From positions 5,388,501-5,452,500 of the forward strand of contig NZ_CP145605.1 in NCBI RefSeq assembly GCF_036884255.1: 64,000 bases of DNA. The letters are read 5' to 3'. The DNA is from Paenibacillus tundrae (lineage in GTDB: Bacteria > Bacillota > Bacilli > Paenibacillales > Paenibacillaceae). The notes below the pieces were generated by a model. It ran no database searches, was not told where the DNA came from, and saw only the letters and a program-made list of their open reading frames with translations. The first letter of the stretch is position 1; each line of letters opens with the position of its first letter. Positions 35,119 through 44,515 of the stretch are shown piece by piece. The position numbers and the translations under genes are program-made.

Positions 35119-36726
35119 TCATAATTCTAGTTTTGGATGTTGATGTGTATTGCGAAATTCATTCGGGTTCATATTGGTATGTTTCTTAAACATCCGTGAA
35201 AAATGAGAAAAATTCACATATCCAATATGTGAAGCTATTGCACTGATTTGCATATCCGTTTTTATCAAGAGTTCTTTGGCGATCCGTAACCTTTCTTGAA
35301 ACAAATAATCAGATACAGCAATGCCTGTTTCTTTTTTAAAAATACGTGTTAAGTAATCTGGATTAAGGAAGACATGATTGGCAATTTCTTCTCGGGAAAT
35401 ATCCTTTGAAATATTAAGTTGTATGAACTGCATTACTTTCTGTACAACAGTCAATGATTGTTCTAGCGAATGTACATATTCTTTTGCTTTTTTTAAAGCG
35501 TGTTCAACCCACTCAAGTAAATTGGTTATGGAACGAGGAGCATTCAAAATCATTTGCTGTGAAAAGGGATCACTGTATAATTGATGTGCTTGAATTCCTT
35601 TTGTTTGTAGTACAAAATACATCATCTGTTGAAAGTCCTGATAGACTCGGTTCAAAAGATCGGCGTTTAGAATCCCTCTATCCAGACCATTTAAATACTG
35701 GGTAGATTCACTTAATACTTCATCAAATAAATCTTTAGCTAACATAACACTCCATAACTTGATATTTGCGGGCTCATAATATGAGGATTTATTTTGAGAT
35801 TTAGAAAGGAAAAACACCTTATTGTTGTACGCAACATTATTGCGATCCAATTCATTGAGTTTGTTCATCATATCCAACATTTCATGACCATGAACAGGTT
35901 GTCCAATATAACATGAGATATCACAATAAAAATAATGACTGCATTCCTCAACATATCTTTGTCCTTCTTGTTCTAATGCAGCTGTAAAATTCTCATTTTC
36001 TTCTAGGGATACTATAGCCAGCATCTTTCTATTGCTGATTGCAATGACCAATCCTTCTTTCCTTGACTTTAGGAGTATTTCTTCTGCAGAATTTTTAAGG
36101 CCATACTCCAAAATCTTTTCCTCACGCAAGGTTAGTGACTTATGCCATCTTTGAATATTTATTAAGATTGGTAAAAATAACATTTCATTTAGATATTCAA
36201 TATTTCGATGTGCTGCAGCGAGATTCAGAGCTTGTGGATTTGACGGAATAGTTTGATTTAGTATGTCCTCCCAGAAACGTTCGTTTAATATCGGTCGAAG
36301 TTGGAACCAAAATTGCCCAAATCGACTGATTTGAACAGTCTCTGCTTCTTTGTGAATCCTTTCTTTTGCTTTGAGGATTACTTTTTCCAGTTCATTGAAT
36401 GGTACAGGCTTTAAAATATAATCTAAACTTCCTAATCGGATCGCCTGCTTGGCATAGTCAAAATCAGCGTGACACGTCAAAAAAATAGTTTCTGTATGAG
36501 GAAATCGTTCTCGAACCCATTGGGCTAACTCCAATCCGGATGCTTGAGGCATCTCGATATCACAGAGCATGATATCAATATGCTGTTCCTCAAACAATTC
36601 TTTGGCCTGCTTAACTGTATGCGCCGTTAAAACTTTATCAATCCCCAGCTTACTCCAATCCATACCCAGGCGAATTCCTTCGACAGCATGTATCTCATCA
36701 TCAACAATAATTAACTGGTACATCAT
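35119..36726 (-). CDS. YesN-type response regulator with AraC DNA-binding domain (locus B)
   Basis: A 535-residue regulator. The receiver domain has the acidic pocket IIVDDE, the phospho-acceptor D56 (MLCDIEMPQASG) and the Lys in YILKPVP. A divergent middle section follows, then a C-terminal AraC module (about 435-530: ISREEIANHVFLNPDYLTRIFKKETG, then ISAIASHIGYVNFSHFSRMFKKH). The start at 36726 (MMYQLI) follows AAAGGTGG; the longer frame extends into the kinase 3' end. The kinase lies 16 bp upstream. The pair probably controls the locus B transporter, whose first gene is now a pseudogene. Confidence 0.93.
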   Translation of the reverse strand: MMYQLIIVDDEIHAVEGIRLGMDWSKLGIDKVLTAHTVKQAKELFEEQHIDIMLCDIEMPQASGLELAQWVRERFPHTETIFLTCHADFDYAKQAIRLGSLDYILKPVPFNELEKVILKAKERIHKEAETVQISRFGQFWFQLRPILNERFWEDILNQTIPSNPQALNLAAAHRNIEYLNEMLFLPILINIQRWHKSLTLREEKILEYGLKNSAEEILLKSRKEGLVIAISNRKMLAIVSLEENENFTAALEQEGQRYVEECSHYFYCDISCYIGQPVHGHEMLDMMNKLNELDRNNVAYNNKVFFLSKSQNKSSYYEPANIKLWSVMLAKDLFDEVLSESTQYLNGLDRGILNADLLNRVYQDFQQMMYFVLQTKGIQAHQLYSDPFSQQMILNAPRSITNLLEWVEHALKKAKEYVHSLEQSLTVVQKVMQFIQLNISKDISREEIANHVFLNPDYLTRIFKKETGIAVSDYLFQERLRIAKELLIKTDMQISAIASHIGYVNFSHFSRMFKKHTNMNPNEFRNTHQHPKLEL

Positions 36727-36742
36727 GATAGAAACCACCTTT

Positions 36743-38479
36743 CTAATTCTCTTCAGCATAAGGAAGTCGAACCACTACTACAGCGCCTTGTGGAAAGCCA
36801 TTATAACAGAATAATGATGCGTCATGACCATATAGTAGAAGTAACCTTTTCTTAACATTCCAGATGCCTATGTGTTCACCTTTCTCATCAATGATTCGGT
36901 TTCCCGAACGAATTTGTGTCAATACATCTTCAGGAAATCCTCTACCCGTGTCTCTAATAATGATTTCAATAAATGGATTTAAACCTGTTTCTCGTAATTC
37001 AAGTATTACTGACAAATGCAAAGGTTCCTCTAAAGTAACACTATGTTTGATTGAATTTTCAAGAAAAGTTTGAATTAGCAGTGGAGGGATATTTAAGTGA
37101 TCTAACGTTTCTGGATATTCTATAGTACAAGTCACTTGCTCCGGGAAACGCAATTCCTGGATTCGAACATAATTGCGGACATGTTCAAGTTCCTCAGTCA
37201 ATGTTACAAAGGATAGATTGCTTCGGAACATAAACCTGAAATATCGAACTAGGCAAAGGGTCATATCTTGAATAAGAGTAAAATTCTTCACTTGAGCTAA
37301 GTTATATAGAATGTTTAACGAATTCATAAAGAAATGAGGATTAATCTGAAGCTGGAGGTGCTGAAGTTCGATTCTCTGCTTACTCAATTGTTCTTCATAC
37401 ACATCAATTTTTAATTGCTCAATTTGTTTAATCATTTTATTAAAAGTGTGGTATACCATTATAAATTCTTCGGATGTTTTGTAATCCTCAACGCGAACAT
37501 GTAATAGGCCATTATTGATTTTATTCATGACTGCAATGAGACGTTTTAAAGGCACCAACAAGGTACGATGTAGAAAATATAGACTTATTGGCACTAATGC
37601 AATAGCAGAAAATGATATCCAACCAATTAACCATGATAACATAGGCAGGTTTTGTAGAATCTGATCGTTAGGGATGATTGCAGCCAGACTGAAATCACCT
37701 TCATTAGAGGATTGTCCAACAACCATCAAGTTGTTTCTATCACCGGTTAGATAATAATGTTGAAATCCTCTCATAAGATCAACATGTTCAAGATTTAATT
37801 CACTACGAACTATCGGTTTCCCTGAAGATGAAATGAGAAGTCCGCTACCATTTTTTCCGAAATCTATTAAACTCAGAGGACCAAGTAGTGTATTAGCATT
37901 GACCCAAGCGCCGATAAATAAATTATCTGCTTCAGTGACACGGAGGAGATAACTCTGATCTCCAACATTTTGGATATACCACGAGTTGCTTGGCAATTGG
38001 GACGAATTAGATAATTGATTTAAGTGTTTAACCAAATGGTGTTCAACCTCTATCCGTTCGGTAAATGAAACAGAGGATTGCGAAATATTTAATAAATCTT
38101 GACGGTTGGGTATATAAACAAAGAATGCATCAATAGATTTATATAAGAACATACTATTGGACAGATTGACTGAAGCATTATATTTAGCGATTTGATATTC
38201 ATCTTCGGAGTTTGGCGTACCCATGGACTGAATATCAGAGTTAGCTGTGGCTAGACCAAGTATATTATTTTCGGCAAGTTCTAACCGGTCATCAATCTGA
38301 TTCATATATAAAGAAATTAAATTCTTGTTAGAAATGGCGACTTGGTTACGTACCACGTCAATACTATAGCGATTGTTGTAGATAAGGAGAGTAATGAGGG
38401 GTAATGTAACAACAAACAAGCCCACTACCAGTTTTAAACGGATCGAGTTTAAGGAAAAATGAGGGGAATGCATACCCAT
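36743..38479 (-). CDS. YesM-type sensor histidine kinase (locus B)
   Basis: A 578-residue membrane sensor kinase. It has a transmembrane helix at about 15-35, an extracellular sensor domain (about 36-275), a second helix (about 280-305), and a HAMP linker. The His_kinase motif is QINPHFFMNSLNIL (His at about 380), followed by the HATPase domain (IRDTGRGFPED, GEHIGIWNVKKRL). AGGAGG precedes the ATG. It is intact, unlike the binding protein it is presumed to serve. The extracellular domain differs from that of the locus A kinase, so it probably detects a different ligand. Confidence 0.93.
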   Translation of the reverse strand: MGMHSPHFSLNSIRLKLVVGLFVVTLPLITLLIYNNRYSIDVVRNQVAISNKNLISLYMNQIDDRLELAENNILGLATANSDIQSMGTPNSEDEYQIAKYNASVNLSNSMFLYKSIDAFFVYIPNRQDLLNISQSSVSFTERIEVEHHLVKHLNQLSNSSQLPSNSWYIQNVGDQSYLLRVTEADNLFIGAWVNANTLLGPLSLIDFGKNGSGLLISSSGKPIVRSELNLEHVDLMRGFQHYYLTGDRNNLMVVGQSSNEGDFSLAAIIPNDQILQNLPMLSWLIGWISFSAIALVPISLYFLHRTLLVPLKRLIAVMNKINNGLLHVRVEDYKTSEEFIMVYHTFNKMIKQIEQLKIDVYEEQLSKQRIELQHLQLQINPHFFMNSLNILYNLAQVKNFTLIQDMTLCLVRYFRFMFRSNLSFVTLTEELEHVRNYVRIQELRFPEQVTCTIEYPETLDHLNIPPLLIQTFLENSIKHSVTLEEPLHLSVILELRETGLNPFIEIIIRDTGRGFPEDVLTQIRSGNRIIDEKGEHIGIWNVKKRLLLLYGHDASLFCYNGFPQGAVVVVRLPYAEEN

Positions 38480-38676
38480 TTTTATTCCTCCTATGTATTG
38501 AAAGTAGTCTGGTCGATCTGGTAACCATGAATGCTTACTTTTATTAACTTGATCATAGTTTATATATTAATTCTACCAGATTTACGACATCTCACTGTGC
38601 TTCTCCCTACATCGTGTCTTACATAACTTATTTGTTTCAAATTATAAAATTAGTTGAACTACATACCTGAAATATA

Positions 38677-38706
38677 AAAAAAGAAGTCACCGCAGGGGTA
38701 GCTCCT
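38677..38706 (-). terminator. Terminator downstream of the DegV-family gene
   Basis: On the minus strand AAGGAGCTACC / GGTGACTTCTT form an 11-bp stem with one mismatch and two G-T pairs, followed by TTTTTTT. It lies 21 bp after the DegV-family stop codon. Confidence 0.75.
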
Positions 38707-38726
38707 TATTCGAATAAATGAACTTA

Positions 38727-39587
38727 TTAAAATGGGTTCAACTTCATAATAAAGCTGATTGCGAGACTATGTGGACCACTGTGAGAGCAGATAGCACAGC
38801 CACCTTCAATAATGTATACATCACGTATACAGGTTTCTTCAAGGATTAAATTTCTGATCCATTCTGCTGATTCTGCCTCCAAAGTATGAGCAATGATGAT
38901 CTGATCATGGTCAATACGGTGAATTTGTGAAAGTATATTATCTAGCAGTTTACGGAGAACTCGCTCTTTGTTTCCACGGTATTTCACACCAGAGAAAACT
39001 CGCCCTTGTCTTACATAAAGTATTGGCCTGATTCGAAGTATACTCCCAACTAAATGTTGAAGATTATTTACTCTTCCGCCTTTATGTAAATAATCAAGCC
39101 CATTTACTAATACGTTTAATTGTACTTCATCTCTCAGCTTATGAATTTTCTCTGAAATACTAAGTGCACTTTGCCCCTCTGCTGCAGCCCTGATAGCCAA
39201 GAGAACAATCATGGCTGTTCCAGCCGATACATTTAATGAATCTACCACTGTGATTCGACCAGCCGGAAATTCTCGCGCTGCAATTATTGAGTTCTGATAA
39301 GTAGACGATAACTCAGAAGACATACTGATAAACAGTACATCTTCTCCATTTTCAATTGCAGGACTGAATATTCGATTAAAATCAGCAGGTGAAGGTGCTG
39401 CAGTCTTTGGCAACTTGCCAGATTCCGCTACCCTTTTGTACATCTCATGGGTATCTATCTCGATACGATCAAGAAACGATTGGTTTTCAAATACAATATA
39501 CAAGGGCACAATGCCAATGTTGTATTTCATGATCCATTCCTGAGGGATATCCGATATGCTATCTGCAAATATGCGAACCTTAGCCAT
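38727..39587 (-). CDS. DegV-family (FakB-like) fatty-acid-binding protein
   Basis: A 286-residue cytosolic protein of the DegV fold, which binds a fatty acid in a tunnel between two alpha/beta domains. FADSISDIP near the N-terminus, the lipid carboxylate-binding SMSSELSSTYQNS at about 99-111 and LDYLHKGGRVN in the second domain are characteristic. FakB homologues hand fatty acids to a FakA kinase; none is adjacent. The last segment reads GGCAICSHSGPHSLAISF, where most family members have Gly-Pro-Gly-Ala, a small departure near the ligand-binding end. AGGAGG precedes the ATG. It is 12 bp after the MMPL exporter and must be co-transcribed, which links it to lipid traffic. Confidence 0.92.
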   Translation of the reverse strand: MAKVRIFADSISDIPQEWIMKYNIGIVPLYIVFENQSFLDRIEIDTHEMYKRVAESGKLPKTAAPSPADFNRIFSPAIENGEDVLFISMSSELSSTYQNSIIAAREFPAGRITVVDSLNVSAGTAMIVLLAIRAAAEGQSALSISEKIHKLRDEVQLNVLVNGLDYLHKGGRVNNLQHLVGSILRIRPILYVRQGRVFSGVKYRGNKERVLRKLLDNILSQIHRIDHDQIIIAHTLEAESAEWIRNLILEETCIRDVYIIEGGCAICSHSGPHSLAISFIMKLNPF

Positions 39588-39599
39588 ATTCCTTCCTCC

Positions 39600-41771
39600 T
39601 TATTCCGATTTCTTCTGGCTATTCATTACCGACTCTCCCTCAACGTCAATATTCGGCAAGATCCGATTTAACCATTTCGGCAAATACCATGCACTCCGAC
39701 CCAGGATCGTCATAATCGCTGGAACAAGTGTCATTCGAACAACAAAGGCATCAATCAATATACCGAAAGCTAAAGCAAGTCCCATGGATTTGATAATGGT
39801 ATCTTCTGCGAATATGAAGCTGGCAAAGACAGCAATCATGATAAGTCCAGCTGCGGTAACTACTGGTCCGCTGTGAGTCATACCACTTTTAACAGATTGA
39901 TGTGCATCTCCGGTGTGGCTGTAATCCTCACGCATACGACTCACAAGGAATACCTCATAGTCCATTGCAAGGCCAAACAGAATGCCCGTAATCAAAATGG
40001 GCAGGAAATTCAAGACGGGTCCAGGTTCCGGGATTCCGAATAGACTACCCAAATAGCCATCCTGAATGACCCAAACAACAAAACCAAGTGTAGCGCCAAG
40101 GGTAAATAGGAATCCAAGAACCGCTTTTATTGGAACCAGAATAGAGCGGAATACCATCATCAACAACACAAATGCGAGACCAACAATCAGTAAGGCAAAT
40201 TTAGGCAAGGCTTCGGACAGTTTCTCAGAAATATCAATATTAACGGAAGTGGTTCCAGTAACGAGAACTTGAACCTTATCCTCTTTAAAAATCTTATCTG
40301 CTTGGTTCCGAATGGACTTTACAAGTTCAGTAGTACGAATATCATGTGGTCCTGTCTTAGGTAAGACATTGATTATAGCTGTATTTCCCGAAGGGCTCGG
40401 AATAATGGGGCTCACACTAGCTACACCTTTTAGCTTTTCGATAAATGCAGTAGATTTGGCAATATCAGCCTGAGCATCAGTGCTTTTAGCTGCTTTGGCA
40501 ACAATAATCAGGGGGGCATTAAACCCTTCGCCGAATCCTTGAGCAAGCAGATCATAACCTCGGCGCTCTGTTGTTTCTGTCGACTTAAGACCATTATCAG
40601 GTAATCCAAGCTGCATATGCATGAACGGAAGTGTGCAAACCGTTAAAATAACAATACATACAATGGTCGTCAACCACGGTTTTCTTGTTACAACTTTGCC
40701 CCAAAAATTTTCGGATTTATGTTTCTTCTTGCTTCCTGACCATTTGCGAAGCAATTTGTTCTCACGTGCCGGGCTGATTCGTTCTCCTGCCGCTGCGAGC
40801 ACTGCGGGCACAAACACTACAGCAATGATTACTGCGACAAAAACACTTACTGCAGCTGCTAGACCCATCGTCGTAATAAACGGAATTTGCACAACCGACA
40901 AACCCACAAGCGCAATAATTACTGTCAGGCCTGCGAATACAACAGAGCTACCTGCAGTTGCATTAGCTTGAGCTATTGCTACATGGCGTTCGAATCCTTC
41001 TGCAAGCTGGTGGCGATATCTCGACATGATGAACAGAGCATAATCAATGCCTACAGCGAGTGCAAGCATCACTGCAAGTGTAATGGAGAATGAGGACATC
41101 GACACAAAATTCGAACCTATAATAATCGTCATAAGTCCAATTCCCAGTCCGATTACAGCAGTCAGAATCGGCAGACCAGCTGCAAGAAATGAGGTGAATG
41201 TGAATGCCAAAATCATGAAAGCAATCAAGATCCCAATGACCTCTGATGTACCTCCAACTTCAAGCTCGGACAGGGCAACACTGCCAGCAAGTTCTGTTTG
41301 GATACCCTTATCATTCAAGGAATTTGCAACTTCAAGTGCATGTTCTTTAGATTTTTCGGTTACTTCTGCTGCAGGTAACTTGTAAGTGACATCTGCATAA
41401 CCAATTTTTTTATCCTCGCTTAATGTATACCCATCATAAGGACTAAGGAAGGATTTTACCGCAGAATCTGTTTCCATATTCTTTAGTGCTTTATTAATCA
41501 AATTTTTATTAGCTGGCGTTTCCAAGGTACCTTGCTCTGCCTTAAAGACCAATCTAATTTGTCCTTCGTCTGCTGAGGGTGGAAATTCCGCCTTTAGTAC
41601 ATCTGCTGCTTGTTCAGATTTAGTTCCTGGAATCGTCATTGAACCAGTGAATGAAGGACCCTTTCCTAAACCAATGGAAGCAAGTAAGATCAATAAAACA
41701 ATGCCTCCTATTATGATTATCTTACTTTTTCTAACCGACCATTCGCCTAGTCGGAATAATAATTTTGCCAT
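39600..41771 (-). CDS. MMPL-family RND transporter (YdfJ-like)
   Basis: A 723-residue membrane protein with the duplicated RND layout: a transmembrane helix at about 15-35, an extracytoplasmic domain (about 36-175), five helices, a cytoplasmic loop (about 335-365), then a second such set. Proton-relay Asp-Tyr pairs are visible as GIDYALFIMSRY (first repeat) and AMDYEVFLVSRM (second repeat). Such proteins export lipids, lipid-linked compounds or toxic amphiphiles using proton motive force. The ribosome binding site is modest (AGGGGAAG). The NarL-type two-component system lies about 620 bp upstream with the same orientation, and the DegV-family gene follows at 12 bp, so export of a fatty-acyl compound is a reasonable inference. 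Confidence 0.93.
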   Translation of the reverse strand: MAKLLFRLGEWSVRKSKIIIIGGIVLLILLASIGLGKGPSFTGSMTIPGTKSEQAADVLKAEFPPSADEGQIRLVFKAEQGTLETPANKNLINKALKNMETDSAVKSFLSPYDGYTLSEDKKIGYADVTYKLPAAEVTEKSKEHALEVANSLNDKGIQTELAGSVALSELEVGGTSEVIGILIAFMILAFTFTSFLAAGLPILTAVIGLGIGLMTIIIGSNFVSMSSFSITLAVMLALAVGIDYALFIMSRYRHQLAEGFERHVAIAQANATAGSSVVFAGLTVIIALVGLSVVQIPFITTMGLAAAVSVFVAVIIAVVFVPAVLAAAGERISPARENKLLRKWSGSKKKHKSENFWGKVVTRKPWLTTIVCIVILTVCTLPFMHMQLGLPDNGLKSTETTERRGYDLLAQGFGEGFNAPLIIVAKAAKSTDAQADIAKSTAFIEKLKGVASVSPIIPSPSGNTAIINVLPKTGPHDIRTTELVKSIRNQADKIFKEDKVQVLVTGTTSVNIDISEKLSEALPKFALLIVGLAFVLLMMVFRSILVPIKAVLGFLFTLGATLGFVVWVIQDGYLGSLFGIPEPGPVLNFLPILITGILFGLAMDYEVFLVSRMREDYSHTGDAHQSVKSGMTHSGPVVTAAGLIMIAVFASFIFAEDTIIKSMGLALAFGILIDAFVVRMTLVPAIMTILGRSAWYLPKWLNRILPNIDVEGESVMNSQKKSE

Positions 41772-41999
41772 GTGTAATAACTTCCCCTCTCAATTCCCAT
41801 ATCTTGAGTTCGTTTTAAGGACGAGCTCATGGATTCATCATAACTCGGAAGAATAATTAATGAATCGTACAAAAGGGCAAGAAGCATATGTACTTTTGGG
41901 AAGAACGAGAGGGAATATTGAGTAATTATCAATCCAATATTGTACACAGTTACACATTTAGAATCATGAAAATTGGTTGAGTCTTTCTTTAATTAGTAA

Positions 42000-42046
42000 A
42001 AAAACAGTACATTCCTCGGAAATTGCATACGAGGCGCACTGTTTGA
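42000..42046 (-). terminator. Terminator attached to the Asp23-like gene remnant
   Basis: Two-part stem: AAACAGT / ACTGTTT outside and CCTCG / CGAGG inside, followed by a T run on the minus strand. It lies 13 bp past the stop of the Asp23-like fragment, as expected for that gene's own terminator. Confidence 0.65.
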
Positions 42047-42058
42047 ATAAGTACTGTG

Positions 42059-42163
42059 TTAAATTGATGATCCCACTACTTGAACTTGAATTTCACTTAC
42101 ATAAACACCTGTTAATTCTTCCATATTTTTGTGTAAATAGTTCTGTAATTCGCGACAAACTAA
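42059..42163 (-). pseudogene. C-terminal remnant of an Asp23/Gls24 family gene
   Basis: In the 619-bp gap between the MMPL gene and the NarL-type regulator, the minus strand encodes VCRELQNYLHKNMEELTGVY followed by VSEIQVQVVGSSI and a stop. This fits the C-terminal helix-strand end of Asp23/Gls24 (alkaline shock/YqhY-like) proteins, in which 'CREVQ..V...EnMTGL.V.EVNV.VQGV' is conserved. Upstream codons degrade into stops within about 20 codons, and no start or N-terminal half remains. The assignment is by eye on a short segment. The rest of the gap (42164-42390 and 41772-41999) shows no other gene. Confidence 0.5.
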
Positions 42164-42390
42164 ATGTATTTTACAATTACACTCAACTGAATCATTACAA
42201 TTAAATGATCAACAATAGAATGAAAAGCATTAGTTGAAATATGAATTTCACCTATTCTAGGGAATTGAGGTTGATATTGTTATATAGTAGATATCACTAT
42301 CATTATTCCAATCCTATCATATTAACCTATTTATTGTACTCATACATTTAAAGATTACAGAAAAGCATTTCGATTTTGTATCTAAGAAGT

Positions 42391-43044
42391 TTACAAGTGA
42401 AGAATTCCTTTTTCCACTGAGACAGCAACAGCCTCAGATCGTGAATCAACCCCTAGCTTATTATAAATATTAGTTAGATGAGCTTTTATTGTCCTTTCTG
42501 TAACACCCATATCAAACGCAATTTCTTTGCTACGCATTCCACGTGCAACGGCTTGAAGAATGATTAATTCTTTCTCGGTTAACAACGTATTCCTCTCTGA
42601 CTTGAGGTTGCTGACAGGTTCCCTTTCCCTGAATGAAAATACACGTGCTGTTACTTCAGGTTGTAATAATGTTTGACCGCGAAGTGCTGATTCTAAAGTA
42701 CGAAACAAATTTTCCCGACTTGTATCTTTAAGAAGATAACCTTTTGCACCAAGAGCTAGACCGTTGAACATCAGGTCATTCTCATTGTATGTAGTCAAGA
42801 TAATCACTGGTATCTGAATTTGTTTTTCATGCATCTTCTTCAACGTGTCCAATCCACCTAGACCACCTGGCATATTTAGATCAAGTAAAACAACATCAGG
42901 ATTTAGATCCTCCATGAGCTGTAAAGCTTCTATACCTTCTTCAGCTTCGCCTGCTACAGAGAATTTATCATTCGTTTCTAAAATTAACTTGAGGCCTTCT
43001 CTTACAACCCAATGATCATCAACAATTAAAACCGAGCTTTTCAT
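42391..43044 (-). CDS. NarL/LuxR-type response regulator
   Basis: A 217-residue regulator. The receiver domain has IVDDH, the phospho-acceptor D55 (VVLLDLNMPGG) and the Lys in YLLKDTS. The C-terminal LuxR-type helix-turn-helix (about 148-210) reads LTEKELIILQAVARGMRSKEIA followed by VTERTIKAHLTNIYNKLGV. The ribosome binding site is AGGAGGT. It starts 5 bp after the kinase gene, so the two are translationally linked. It probably activates its own operon through the palindrome at 44324-44339 and possibly the MMPL-DegV operon downstream. Confidence 0.93.
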   Translation of the reverse strand: MKSSVLIVDDHWVVREGLKLILETNDKFSVAGEAEEGIEALQLMEDLNPDVVLLDLNMPGGLGGLDTLKKMHEKQIQIPVIILTTYNENDLMFNGLALGAKGYLLKDTSRENLFRTLESALRGQTLLQPEVTARVFSFREREPVSNLKSERNTLLTEKELIILQAVARGMRSKEIAFDMGVTERTIKAHLTNIYNKLGVDSRSEAVAVSVEKGILHL

Positions 43045-43049
43045 TATTG

Positions 43050-44267
43050 TTACCTCCTATGGGAAAAGGGTAGAATTAACTTAATAATAGTTCCCTGATT
43101 ATGACTTTCTATTTGAATTTGTCCCCCGATCAAACGTGCACGTTCATGAATTCCTATTAACCCATAATGACCGGATTGCTTACCTATTTTTTCAACATTA
43201 AATCCTCTTCCGTTATCTTGAATATATACGAGGAGCTCACCTTTCCAGTGTTCCTCAATGATAATATTGACATGATCCGCTTGGGCGTGTCGAGCTACAT
43301 TCATAAGCGATTCACTCACTATATGAAGAATATGTTCCATCTTAAAACCAGATATAGGTTTGTTGATTTGACAAGTGATATCGGTTTTGATGCCGGTGGC
43401 TATAACAAAGCGATCAATTGTATTATTCATTGCTTCAGTAAAATCAATCGAAGGAGTAGCCCTACTTCTTAAATTGTCAATTGCTTTTCTAGCATCTGCC
43501 AAGGTCTCTCTAGCTTGTCCCATCGATCTGATAATTATCTCATGAGCTCGTTCGGTTCTTCCCGTGCTTAGATGGGCATCGACAGCCTCTAACTGCATAA
43601 TGACTCCCGCTAAACCCTGGGCAAGTGTATCATGCAAATCTCTGGCAATCCTCTGACGTTCATTAGCAAGCGTAAGTTCCTCAACTTTTTGCTGAGCAAG
43701 TTCCAATTCCAACAAAAAAGTCTGTGTCCTGACTCTTGCATTGACTTGCCTATAGAACAGAACAGCGTATGCTACGACAACAATGATCATAAGTAACAGA
43801 AGCGGAATTAATACAGCTAATTCTTGCGCACCTTTTGAAAGGTAAATATTCATAATGAAGCAGAAATATAAACTTAAAGCAATGAGCACTACTTTCGTTG
43901 TTTCATAAAAGATCGTTATCGTCTGCCCAATTAATACAGGAATTAGACCAATCAACACGGCAGGAAAACCGTCTGGCATCATCATCGCGCTACCAAAAAT
44001 TAATCCTCCTTGGATTACTACATATATCAATCTGGAATGTTTAATGATGTCATTTACACGCCAGTATAGATATATATGTATCAACATGACTACACCGAAA
44101 AACACACTTGGTAGTAACAAAGGCGAAGCCATCGTTTGCCACACAAGTGTAATGAGGGATACAATGATCACCCATACAATTACAGGTATACGTGTAGAAG
44201 CTATCTTATCATCATCGTTAGCAATACCCGAATTCAAAAAACTTGACGGTTCGTTTGTCTTACTCAC
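43050..44267 (-). CDS. NarL-cognate sensor histidine kinase (HisKA_3 type)
   Basis: A 405-residue kinase with about five to six hydrophobic segments in residues 25-180 and no large extracellular loop, as in DesK-like membrane sensors. A coiled segment leads to the HisKA_3 site ERQRIARDLHDTLAQGLAG (His at about 215) and the HATPase domain (IQDNGRGFNVEKIG, GHYGLIGIHERARLIGG). The GTG at 44267 is preferred because AGAGGTG lies six bases before it; the GTG three codons earlier is inside that ribosome binding site. The membrane-embedded sensor and its MMPL/DegV neighbours fit detection of membrane or lipid state. Confidence 0.92.
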   Translation of the reverse strand: MSKTNEPSSFLNSGIANDDDKIASTRIPVIVWVIIVSLITLVWQTMASPLLLPSVFFGVVMLIHIYLYWRVNDIIKHSRLIYVVIQGGLIFGSAMMMPDGFPAVLIGLIPVLIGQTITIFYETTKVVLIALSLYFCFIMNIYLSKGAQELAVLIPLLLLMIIVVVAYAVLFYRQVNARVRTQTFLLELELAQQKVEELTLANERQRIARDLHDTLAQGLAGVIMQLEAVDAHLSTGRTERAHEIIIRSMGQARETLADARKAIDNLRSRATPSIDFTEAMNNTIDRFVIATGIKTDITCQINKPISGFKMEHILHIVSESLMNVARHAQADHVNIIIEEHWKGELLVYIQDNGRGFNVEKIGKQSGHYGLIGIHERARLIGGQIQIESHNQGTIIKLILPFSHRR

Positions 44268-44323
44268 ATGAATCACCTCTTAACTTTGGTTCAATCATTA
44301 TATAATGAATTGTTGCTTAGGGT

Positions 44324-44339
44324 ATGTACCTTGGTACAT
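44324..44339. promoter_or_regulatory. 16-bp palindrome upstream of the NarL-type kinase-regulator operon
   Basis: ATGTACCTTGGTACAT is perfectly symmetric apart from the central TT. It lies 57 bp before the kinase start. A TATAAT -10 hexamer (in CATTATATAATG, about 44297-44308) lies downstream on the minus strand with no good -35, so the palindrome sits where an activator would bind. A partial match with the GTACAT half (around 41888) occurs about 115 bp ahead of the MMPL gene. Confidence 0.5.
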
Positions 44340-44515
44340 GTCCATTCGGGCATTCCCCTAATTTTTTTCCAGTGTGAACACTTGGTTTTAACTTTTCAGT
44401 AGTCATAAATAAGAACAGACATGTCATTTAACGAGGGGGAGACTTCCTCATGATAAATGCATGCCTACCTTGATTTGGTTTTTCCAAGTCCATATTATGT
44501 GAGTTGTTTAACCAT

